Assembly (NCBI GenBank): GCA_013398295.1
Contig: VZSF01006717.1
Coordinates: 496,001 to 560,000, forward strand
Length of the DNA: 64,000 bases
Direction: 5' to 3'
DNA from: Chionis minor
Lineage: Eukaryota; Chordata; Aves; Charadriiformes; Chionididae
Part shown: positions 48,365 through 58,600 of the stretch, one piece after another
Numbering within the stretch: position 1 is the first letter of the stretch
Layout: every line of letters starts with the position of its first letter
Notes under the pieces: generated by a model
The model's input: only the letters and a program-made list of their open reading frames with translations
The model's database searches: none
What the model was told of the DNA's origin: nothing
Translations under genes and position numbers: made by a program

Positions 48365-48510
48365 AGAGAGGTATCATTAGCTCCATTTCACATGTGGGGA
48401 AACTGAGGCACAGAGGATTGAAGTGACTTGCCCCAGACCATCCAGCAAGTCAGAAACAGAACTAGAGCTAGGAGCTCTGACTTTTTTAAGTTGTGCCAAA
48501 CCCACTCAGA
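48365..48510 (-). repeat. MIR-type SINE (ancient amniote), well preserved
   Basis: The + strand carries the reverse complement of the MIR core in the right order: GAGGTATCATTAGCTCCATT, GGGGAAACTGAGGCACAGAG, TTGAAGTGACTTGCCCC, CATCCAGCAAGTCAG, AACAGAACTAGAGCTAGGAG, CTCTGAC and a trailing CCAAACCCACTCAGAC. The agreement with the MIR core is clear by eye across about 120 bases, so the SINE is in minus orientation. Exact subfamily and ends need an alignment. Confidence 0.85.
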
Positions 48511-50599
48511 CACATGCTGCAGCCATCATGAGAGGAAGATACATGTCACATACTAGTAGTGAATAGTAGAGATTTTAAGCTTTAGAAATAGCAATTATTT
48601 AACCTCTGTTATTCACAAAATGAACTGTCTAAAGAGCTGGAGATTTGCACCTTCCGACAATTCAGACAGCTTGCACCAGTGGGCTAGCAAGGAGAAGCTT
48701 ACGTCTCTGGCAGGACTACAGAGGAGGCATGGCTCCATGGCTGAGTCAATCTTCACATGATTTCCTCTCTCACTGAATGGAAAAACACATTTTTTGTGTA
48801 CAGGATGAGATTCTACTATTTTGTACAGTATTCAGCTGTGATGGTGGCTGGGCTGTCAAGCTCTCTTGAGACAATTACCCTTCCTTCTGTGCAGACATCT
48901 CATATTTCTTTAGATACCGTCTGATCTAATGTTATACTAGATGAGCCATCTGATGCTTAATCATAACCTAAACAAGCTTATTTTGTTCTTGTGTGTCACA
49001 GCAGGAACCTGGGTAGGACAGATCAAATTTTGAACTTCTGTCCTGCATTGTGCCATCCTACCTGTGAGCTAGAGGTGGAGAAATACTTGTGCTACCCTTC
49101 TTACCTCCAATGCCTAGAATCACAGCTTTTCAGCAGCCAAAGGATGAAAACATCTGATGTTTTTCATGCTTCTCTCACAGGCTTCCTCAGACAGAGAGGT
49201 AGGCAAGCAGCAGTATAATAGCTTTACGTACTCTCTTGCAGAAGTGGAGAAACAGGGGGAAACTATGGTGGGGAAAGATGGGAAACTACAGATAGTGGAA
49301 CTCAGTTCTGAAATATTTTGAAATGATCCTTTTTGCTTATGGCCTTCAGAATCTCAGTGGCACCCATTATGTAGCGTGGTCACAGCACAGGAACTATGTG
49401 AACGCCAAACAAACAGCAGAGAAGAAGGAGATGTGCAGGAGAGCAGTGTAAAAATTGCGCGGAAATTTTCCTGCTGAATTTTCGTAACAGCAGTGAAGAG
49501 TAAGCCTGTGTAAGGCACGTTGCTGAACAACAGCTTTTGTTTTAAAATAATCCCACATTCCTAAAGCTGTGTACTATTGTTTTGAACTGGTAAACCATTT
49601 TCTGTATGTAATTCTTTTTTTCTTTTTTTTTTTTTTCCCCCCCCCCACTAACAACTGTGGGCCAAGGGAGATAAAGATGAGGTTTTCATTTCATTTGGAG
49701 CTCTGGAATCCAGCCCACTGGAACTTGTATCTTTTGAAGCTCTAATAATTAACATGCCTTCATTCCGCAAACTGCAGCACTCACCAGAATGTGCTTCCTG
49801 CAGAGCTGAATGAAGGCAAGGACACTGTCTGGCCAGCAGGAAAAAAAGGATGGTGACCCTTCCTGGAAGGATTCCTGCTGTCTTTGGGCTGGTCAGAGGA
49901 GAGAATTCACCTGAGCTGGGGGTGGCCAGAAGGCTTTTGGCCCCTTTGCATGTACAGGAGGTATGTAGGCTGTGGCTCTGTCTCTTTAGTCCTCTTTTTT
50001 AACTTATCTAAGCAGCAGGCTCTTTCCCACCCCAGCACTCTGTTTACTGTAGAGATGCTCCGGTTCCTTGTTAATCCAAATTTGGAAGCAGATATAAGAA
50101 AATTCTGTTGACCTAAAAAAAAGCTGTGATTTCTAACAACTGGTGTGAGGATACAACTTCTTTTCCCAGACCCCTTCCTCCCTTGTGTGAAAGGAGGCCA
50201 AGTGAGGCCCTAACAGTAACTGGAAGACGGTCTTCTCTGAATCAGCTTCCAGACTTGGAAATGGCAAAGGGGAGTGAGTGTCAGTAGGTAACGTTTCACA
50301 CACGATATGGCCTGAAATGAGTCACCAAGATCCTTCTCTGAGTGCCAAGGGATCCATTTGGCCTGTCAGCATGGCGTAGTCCTTGCTGACCTTCATTCAC
50401 ATGTGCTGTCCAGGCACCTGTAGTGTGACCAGGACACAGTTTATCACATTTAGAGTTTTCTCAAGCTATGATCACATGAAGATTATGAAGTCCACTCTCT
50501 GTCCCAAGGAAGGATCAGTTAAGCCAACATCACTTGTTACAGAGATTTCTCTGATCCATTCTTAAATACCACCCATAATGATCTCTCCAGACAAACTAT
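48511..50599. other. Intergenic, no gene recognised
   Basis: Mixed-composition DNA with a polypyrimidine tract (49614-49647) and no frame resembling a known protein. Confidence 0.6.
49614..49647. repeat. Polypyrimidine tract, T-run then C10
   Basis: About 22 T residues with one C interruption run into ten C residues. Simple low-complexity sequence. It is not obviously a splice acceptor, because the first AG after it follows a further 25 bases or so and opens no recognisable exon. Confidence 0.85.
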
Positions 50600-51060
50600 C
50601 CAGTGTTTTATTTTCTTCCTTGTTAGCAGACTCTTTCCTCCAAATTTCTCATAGTGCAAATCAAGCATATTACTTCTCATGCTGTCCACACTGGACCTGG
50701 AAAAGAGTTTGTTCCTTTCCTCTTCTTTTTGCAGCCTTACATGCTGAAGATTGTTATCAAGTCTCCTCTCAATCGTTTTCTCTAAACAACTCCAGTTTAT
50801 TCAGTCTTTCCTTCTACGTCAGGTTTTCTGGACCTCAGATTAGTTTCCATTGCTCTCCTCAGGGCTATCTCCATTTGGCTGCATCCATGAAGTGCGGAGT
50901 CCAAATGGGGCAGAGTACTTCGGCTGAGCTCTTTCCCATGCTGAGAAGGGGAAAGCATCTAGCCTTTCTGTACGTTTCACAGTCCTACCAGCATTTGCTA
51001 TTCCAGCACTTAGGCCAACAGCTGTTCCTCAATTTAAGGGGAGCAGAAGTCTCTAGCCTA
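50600..51060 (-). mobile_element. Ancient CR1/L3-like LINE fragment, highly decayed
   Basis: Degenerate matches to reverse-complement CR1/L3 3' sequence occur in consistent order: GAAGATTGTTATCAAGTCTC, CTCTCAATCGTTTTCTCTAA, ACTCCAGTTTATTCAGTCTT, a CCTTCTACGTCAGGTTTTCT segment, CCATTGCTCTCCTCAGGGCT, then ATGAAGTGCGGAGTCCAAAT and GGGCAGAGTACTTC. The order fits old amniote CR1 elements of the kind common in turtles and crocodilians, but it is much more divergent than the avian CR1 copies in this window. The 161-codon frame across it (50578-51063) is a chance reading of the repeat. Confidence 0.75.
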
Positions 51061-54000
51061 TAGCCAAAGCAAAGCGGGTATTCAAACACTACGTTCTGGT
51101 ACACCCCTGGACTGGTGGCTGAATCCACAGAGGACTCTTACTTAGCTCCCCTTCTTCTTTCTTTCCTCTCTGCTCAGAAAGGGTGACAAGGTGTGGCTTG
51201 GCAAGGCAGACTGCCAACAGCTAAAATTTCCTATACAGCTGTAGAAATAAAGAACTATTGAGCATGCCTAGTCCTCACCACACCCTTTCCCTGGCTCTGC
51301 TTTGCCCTTTCTAGCTGAAGTACGCTGCTCTGCCAGCTGCACATGCAGGGAGACACACAGGGTCACAGGGTACAATCCCTATCTCTTCTCATGCCCACTT
51401 TCCTTTTTTTTTTTTTTTTNCAGACACAGATTTTGCAGGGTCAAACCTGTGGTATGTTTCATGCTGTATGGCTGGGGCACACTTCCCTTAGTATGCTGGG
51501 CTTTTTTCCTAGCATTTTAGGGAGATAAAAGCTTCTGGCTTGGCCGTGTTTATTTCACTCTCAGGTAACAGCACAGGTGCCCCATATGTTCAGAAGGACT
51601 GCGTGGCACATCCCTACTCTGACATGAAGCTTGAGCCCTGCTTTTCTTGCCTTTTTTTATTTAACGGAAAGTTGGTGCTTTACTTCACTGATGTCCCTGG
51701 CAGAAGACGGGAACAGGCAGTCCTGAAAACTACTTTAAAAGCACCTCATAGTTATATTGTGACCACGTCTGAAGCTGCGAATGCAGGGGCTCAGTCTTTT
51801 GAGATGCTGAGAGTGCTCAGCTGCCTGGAGTCAACAGAAGTTAAAGTCACTAAGCATTTCATAGGAGGTTCTTACCACCCAGCAGGACAAGAACCAACTG
51901 AAATCAGTAAGCGACTGGCCTGGTTGCCTGCTTGTATTAAAACCAGTTGTATGAAACTGACCCAGAGAGTAGAAGAAACCAAGAATTTAATCTGAAGAGG
52001 GGAGGAGTGTCATTACACTTGGATGTGGGTTTGGGGAGAGTGAATACAATCAAAACTTATGGTTTTTTTTCTGTTACTGGGGGGGGTGGGTATCATCTAG
52101 CACAATCATGCATATGTTGCAGAATAAAAGTAACGTACATGCCAAATTTAACAGAGCAGGCATTCCTAGCTGTGCAGAGAAATGCAAGGTGTTTTTTTCT
52201 TCTCTGTACAGTAGGAAAAGTGTATTTTTTTCCAACCTTGCATAACTTAAGGAACAGCTGGATATATTTACTTTCAAACTTTTCAATAAAATCTACCTTT
52301 CAGATGAGAATAAGCATGAAAAATTTCAAGAGAATTTTCAGACAGACAGAGGAAATGCTGGGGTTCTCAACCCTCACTAACACTATTCTTGATAGGTCAT
52401 GCTTTCCAAAAATAAGATAAAGATGCTTGAGGATATGATTTGGTATGATTAATAGTCTGCATTGCAAGAGATCTATGTTATCTTCTCAGGATTGTCTCCC
52501 TACAAAGGAGAGTAAAAGAAAAGTACACTGTGTAGAGCAAAGAGTTTAGTTCAGACAGAGCATGAAAGGGAAGACTTAGAGAAACAGTAGCAGCACAGTT
52601 TTACCCAGCATAAGCATACACTCAGCTGTTACCTTGAATGATTTGTCATGTCCTGACTCTGTGTCCAGTTAAGTCAATGGCAAAACTCCTGAAGTAACAA
52701 ACTGGTTTGTCTTAGGACCAGGCTCTTCATATGTGGGGTTTTTTTTCTAAATTTAAAAATCCTTACATCCAAAGTATCCCATATTTACTATAGAAGATTA
52801 CCTTTAAAGCTTCCTAGCAATAAGCATCAGTCCTGCTTAGAATCAGAGAAGCTGTGGCTTGGTTATATGTGGTGCTTCGCAATGCCTGAGATAGCCACTC
52901 CTATGTCATCTTAACTAATTAAAAACACAGGGAAAGGGATTTTATAATGCTTTGTCTGTCCACGCTGTAGATGCTATCAGAGGCTTTAATTCCATAGCAA
53001 TTGTTTGCAAATATCTAGTGACTGATGATGCAAATATGCCATGATGTAGTCTCACCATAGGCTTCACGTAGGTACCTAATGCCAGTCTGTGATACCATAC
53101 ACAGCCTTTGAAAAGCAGCTTTTATAACTAGTCTTTGCTTTAATGAAAACCAGAATTCTTTCAGGAGCTGAACAATAAAATTGTTAGGCATTTTGTTTTT
53201 CAAGCTGAACTTCCAGTGACAAAATATTTAAGGCATATAGTACAATTCGTTTTCATCAATGAGATGGGATGGATGATGTCAGGGTATAAAGAGTACATTA
53301 TTCTTTATACATACAATTTTTTATTATGTAAGTAAACATTAAAAAAATATATATTGGGAGATCTTTCAGTCAAAACAAATATTTTGTCCTGTGTGTTTAG
53401 GGAATCTAAGAATCTGATCTTTCTGCCTTTGTATTTTAAATCTCTGTGGCTTGAACTTGATTCTCTAAGTTTCCATAGGACTCTCCAAATTGGTTAGCTA
53501 TTACAGCCATATTTTGAAGTTAATTTTCAATTTTTCTTGCAGTCTGTCTAGTATTTATCAGTTCCAGGAAAAATATTGACATAGAGACTTGGTCATTTTT
53601 CAATTCGGTGTTTCTTTAGTGTCTTTTTTCTCCTTATAGATACAGCATAATTCTGTATTGTTTATCTCACAAATGAGAACTTCACTTACAAAAAAGAAGG
53701 CAGAAACACAGAAAATCCAAGCCATAACAATGTAATGAAATAACGCAGATATTATTGTGATGAAATGACTGCACGAGATTTCATGGATTGCGTGATTAGC
53801 TGTCCAGCCCTCCTTAGGAGGGAGGGCTGGAGACAAGCTGTTGGGACCTGTTCACAGGACGTCTTGTAGAGATGATGCCTCCTCGGCTGAAGTGCCTGGC
53901 TAAGTAGGAGGACTCCAGGTCTCCCCCTTTGTCAGTGGGGGACAGGGAATGGCAGCAGTGGTTCTTGGGAGGCAGAGGCAACCTTTTGCGTGGAATTGGC

Positions 54001-55299
54001 CTGCAGCCTGAATGGCACCCACAGGCAGCTGCTTGGTGTGCAGCAGGTTGGGGCTACACAAACACTTTTGTCTTTAAAAAGTTTTTAAAAAATCCATCAG
54101 TAACTGTACGTAAAATAGTTTTATGAGCAGCAAAGCTACTGAGGTCTAATATATAGCTTTCTGTCTTATTGGTAGTTCTTAGCTGATCTACAATGCAAAT
54201 GCCAACCCAACCTGTTCCCAGAGCTGGGATACGCACAATGTGTTGCATTTGCTCATGGTCTAAGACTGTTGTCATTTTTCACTGGAGCAGTGATAAACTT
54301 CTCCACAGTTCTGTTTAACAACCTTGTAGGAACTGAATATATTTCACACCTTTATTGCTCTTAAAATGCAACTGAAATTGGCCACGTGCTTAGAAGCTAT
54401 TAAGGGAAGACCCATATCAGAATTGCACATTTTCAATTTCTTAGGAAACTAGGCCAGGAATAATAATGATATCAGTTTGTTGAATAAAATATTGAACCAC
54501 AGCAGGATGTTTTTGCACACAAACTCTCCATGTTTGTCAGGATCTCATTTGGAAAATGAATTATACATTACAGGGGTTCGCCGGAAAGTCAGTTGTCTGC
54601 AGATTCCTTAGTATGACAGATTTCTATCTCCCACTCTCCCCCATATGAAAGACAGGTGAGGAAAAAGAGATGCATTAACTTATTTAGGTTGTAGGAAGTC
54701 AAAGGGGAAATGAGTTCGGATGGTTTATCTGCTTTCAATGTTATATAACAGAATAGGTCTCATTTCGGTCAGCTATGTCAGAGGGAGCTGATTTGTATTC
54801 ACTATTTGTAAAATTAACTAAATATGGATTTTGGAGTTTAACTTTAGTATTCTACTTCTTCAAACATTGATCAAATCCTTAACACACTAAGTGATGCCTG
54901 CAGAGATGTATAACACATGCTATACTTCAAGTATCTGTTGATTGCTGAAATAAGGTCCCTGATTATCTTTGGAAAAAACTACTTTTTTGGTCTTTCAGGA
55001 TAAAATCGAAGTTAACAAATTTTAAAAATTCTTTGTACTGTCTTATAATGAATGCATAAAACCAGGGTTGCATCTGAAGTAGGCAAAAATATTTAGTAGT
55101 TTAAGCAGAGCTTTTGGGGAAAGTTTTGTTGTTTGGATTTTTTTAATATTTTTTTCCTCCCAAAAAAATTCAGGAAAATAAAAGAGTGGAGCAAACAGTA
55201 CAAAATAGGAACATGTTTCCAAAATTATAAACTTTTAAAAATCTGAAAACAATAGATTGGAGAATTCTTACAAATGTCTTAGTGGCAGTCTGATCGGAG
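51061..55299. other. Intergenic, no gene recognised
   Basis: Holds a T16-N artefact (51404-51420), two overlapping unrecognised open frames (51540-52420) and a perfect 11-bp hairpin (53803-53831). Otherwise AT-rich, featureless sequence. Confidence 0.6.
51404..51420. repeat. T16 homopolymer followed by an ambiguous base
   Basis: Sixteen T residues end in N at 51420, followed by CAGACACAG. As with 12391, the N most likely reflects unresolved homopolymer length. The T tract plus CAG resembles a splice acceptor, but no exon is recognisable after it. Confidence 0.85.
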
Positions 55300-55620
55300 G
55301 TCGGAGAACTGATAGGTTTTAGAGCCAGGAGGGACTATTAATATTCATTTCTTCCAGCTTTCCTTATAGGACAAACCATAGAATTTCACCCTGCAGTTCT
55401 TGGTTTGTGCCCAGAACATTTGAGCCAGGTGTGAAAAAATTCAATATTGACACAGACTTGAAGTCATGGAGAATTTACTTCATCCTTTCATAAGCTGTTT
55501 AACTGCTTAATTTCCTCACAGTAGAAATTTTTGTGCTTTACCATTGGAACTTATCTAACTTCATCTTACAGGCATGGGATCTTGTTATGTCATTATGCAC
55601 AGCATTAAAGCATCTGTTTT
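55300..55620 (-). mobile_element. Ancient CR1 3' fragment (turtle/crocodilian-like type)
   Basis: Collinear degenerate landmarks of an old CR1 3' region are seen in reverse complement: GCCAGGAGGGACTATTAATA, then CCATAGAATTTCACCCTGCA, GCCCAGAACATTTGAGCCAG, ACTTGAAGTCATGGAGAATT, CAGTAGAAATTTTTGTGCTT, then ACTTATCTAACTTCATCTTA and ATGGGATCTTGTTATGTCAT. The order fits the widely distributed amniote CR1 class, not the younger avian copies. Boundaries are approximate; there is no coding capacity. Confidence 0.75.
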
Positions 55621-58600
55621 CATAATGTGAACACCAGTGCCTGCACTGAGGCAGGGATGTCTGCTCAGCAGCACAGGGATAACGCTGAAATGTGCCTCAT
55701 GGCTCAGAGCATGTGAAGGTTTTTTCCCAAAGTTAGCGTATTTCTTCAGGCACAGAAATGGGAAGCCTGTTGAGTTACCAGTAACAGAGGTGAAAGACCA
55801 GGCAGTTTTAGTACCATTTACTAGTTTCCCATGCGCCTCTCCTTAGTGGTAATATCCTATGAGAGAGTGTGATTTAACGTAGCCACCACACTGACACATA
55901 AGATGGCAGAGCTACATCTAAGAGGGGGAAAACAGTGGTTCAACTGTTTCTCTCATTGTCATTCCAGAGCTGGGAGTATGTTGCCTGACAGAAACTGAAT
56001 TATCAGTCTGGTCACTTCTATCACCAGAAGCATCATCTATCATTTTTGCTGAGGTCGTGAAGGTAACTAACTTGATTCTGTCTCTTTTATGTCTGGCAGT
56101 ACATTTTGAACACCATACGCTATTTCTTGTCTCTTTTCTAGCATACAGAATCTGCATAAATATGGAGTCTTAAATAAGCAACACATTTTGATGGAAATTC
56201 ACCCATCTAGATAGAGGGAAAAGACAGAAAGCTATTTAAGAAATTGTTATAGTGACATTTTTATTTTGAAAGCTTAGGATAACTGTTTCAGAGAAAGTCA
56301 GTCATCTTCAAATACTGCAATTAAAGGGTTTGGACACACAGAATTTATTAGTATTTTCTTTGTGAAGCCTGCAAGTGATTGGTGTCTAGTAGTTTACCAT
56401 TTTAATTTGTGCTGTTTGCATTATAAACAGGAATGTAAGGTACTTTCCAGATCAGTTCAAAAAGCAGATTCTCCTCCTAAAAGCATAGTTTCACAGAGAT
56501 CCACCAAACACTCACAGAGATGTTGCTAAGTTTCTCTGAACATGAATGTTGATTAATAAACAGTGTTTGCTGAATACTGATGTCTTCTGTGTACAGGCTA
56601 GTTCATTTCATGAACTAAATCATACTGGAAGTAGCAGGAGGAGTGGCAGTTTTCAAAAGACAGAATATTCAAATTATACTCATTCTTTACCCTCATCTCA
56701 TCTTATCCTTCCATCAAGCTCCAAGTACGAGTATTCCTTTTCCTTTGTCTTAAATATTCTCGTGAAAAACAGTTAGTCTTTACAAAACAGTTGCTATGTT
56801 TGTTTGGATTTTTTTTCATAGATGTAGTGCTTCATACTATTTGCTCCTTGAAAACAATTTGGGAAAATACGTTTACTGCATAATTCAGATAAAAGTATTT
56901 GTAACAATGAAGGTAGGTAGTCAGATTTGAAGGAGAAGCATTCCTGTCTGGTAACACATGTAGTATATTTATTGTGAACTTGGAACCTCAGGCTCAACCC
57001 CGCAAAGAGCATAGGTGCTTAAGCTGGAAATACCAAAATACAAAGCCAAAAAGCCCTCGCTTTGTTGCCTCCTGGTCCTATAGTCATAAAGTCCCTCCCT
57101 GCCTGAGGTGCCTGAGTTTCTGTTCTGTACATACAGTGGAGCCTCCAGAGCACTTACTTATCTGGCTGCGGTTGGGGCGGTCCTGCATCCCTCAGAAGCG
57201 ACCCAGTGGAATCAGCATGCTGAGAACACATTTAACACACAGCCAGCTGGATCAGGCCTGCACAAACATGGATGCGACTCCCTCAAAATTTAAATAGTGC
57301 TCATTAGTACTATGTACCACTTATCACAATAAGTGGAGGATACCCACCCCCAGCAAATGCTGGACTGAAGCTCAATTAAATATGTATATGCATACATGCA
57401 TATCATATGTCTGTTGTTCATTAAAAAGAAGGTACAAATGATCTCTGGTGCAGATGCCAAGACCGGAACTCCTTCCTCCCAAACAAATGCCTTGACTGAT
57501 GAGATCGAGGTAAGCTCTGCCCTGCACTTAGTGTACATGACTTGTCTTTCCTCAGCCTGAGGAAAAAACTCAGCTTGTGTCTGACTACTTTGGCCGGATG
57601 CTCCCAGAAGGGTCATGGCAGAAGATGTATATCCATGCAGCACCACATGGACATCTGATGTCCCACTGTCCCTGTTCCTCCAGGTTCATGGATAAAAGTT
57701 TCTCTGGGAGCCAGGGTGGCTGGAGAATGCCATGGGACATGGGGCTCTGAAGACACCAGATCAAGGCATGCTGGGCTTGGTAGCCCTCCTAGCATGCTGG
57801 CCCCACAGGGTAGCTCTGAATCACTGCCTGGGCCTTGGCAGTGGGCTCCCAGAACATGTAGCTGAGATACTTTGCTGTCCGGAGTCTGAGTGCAAGAAGG
57901 TGGGCAGCAGGCAAACCTGCTGCCCTCAAGCATGAAAGCTCCCTATTTCCAAAAAGGAAAAATAAAATTGTGTGGTTTCAACATTTGAAAGTGGGGAAGA
58001 GGCGGAGCATAATGTAAAATGGGAAAATTATAGTCTTGTTGCATATGTGGGTCAATCTGCTTGTTTGTTTTCAACCACTTAATTAGAAAAGAAAAGGACA
58101 CATTAACATTTTTCATTGATTCCGAGACAATGTGTTCTTCCGTTTTCAGTGGAAGTTTGAAGTTCAGGTGACAAGTTGTTTGAATCATAGCCATGTGGAT
58201 TGAAGTTCAGAGGGCTTTGCCTCCTACAAGGTCAGTTATCAGACATAGCATTGTGTCATTATTTTTCTAGTAAAAATGGGCCTGTTTACTTGGGGACCTT
58301 GGCTTTGTGTGTTTATCTGCAGTGTCAGTTACACATCTGGTATTTGTCTCTGCAATCACTTTTTTTCTAGTTTTAGTCAAACATGTCTACCAATAGCTAT
58401 GGTATCCACTGTCATGTAGCAGGGAAGCAGGTAATGCTTTTCAGTTTGCTAAATCTGTCTCCTTGTGTGCATATTACTGCTTCCTTTGTTGTTTCTTTAG
58501 TGCAGCTACATTCATGCCAGTATAAAATAGGAAAGCATCAAAATTTCCTAGTGCAGGCAGAGACCCACACACAATGACTAAACTGGATTTGTCCAAACTT

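Noticed and set aside
50578..51063. 161-codon frame
   Set aside because: Coincides almost exactly with the ancient CR1/L3-like relic, so it is not a host gene.
54590..54730. Possible third MIR-like SINE
   Set aside because: Only a loose match (GACAGGTGAGGAAAAAGAGA, then TTAACTTATTTAGG); order and identity are too weak to call.
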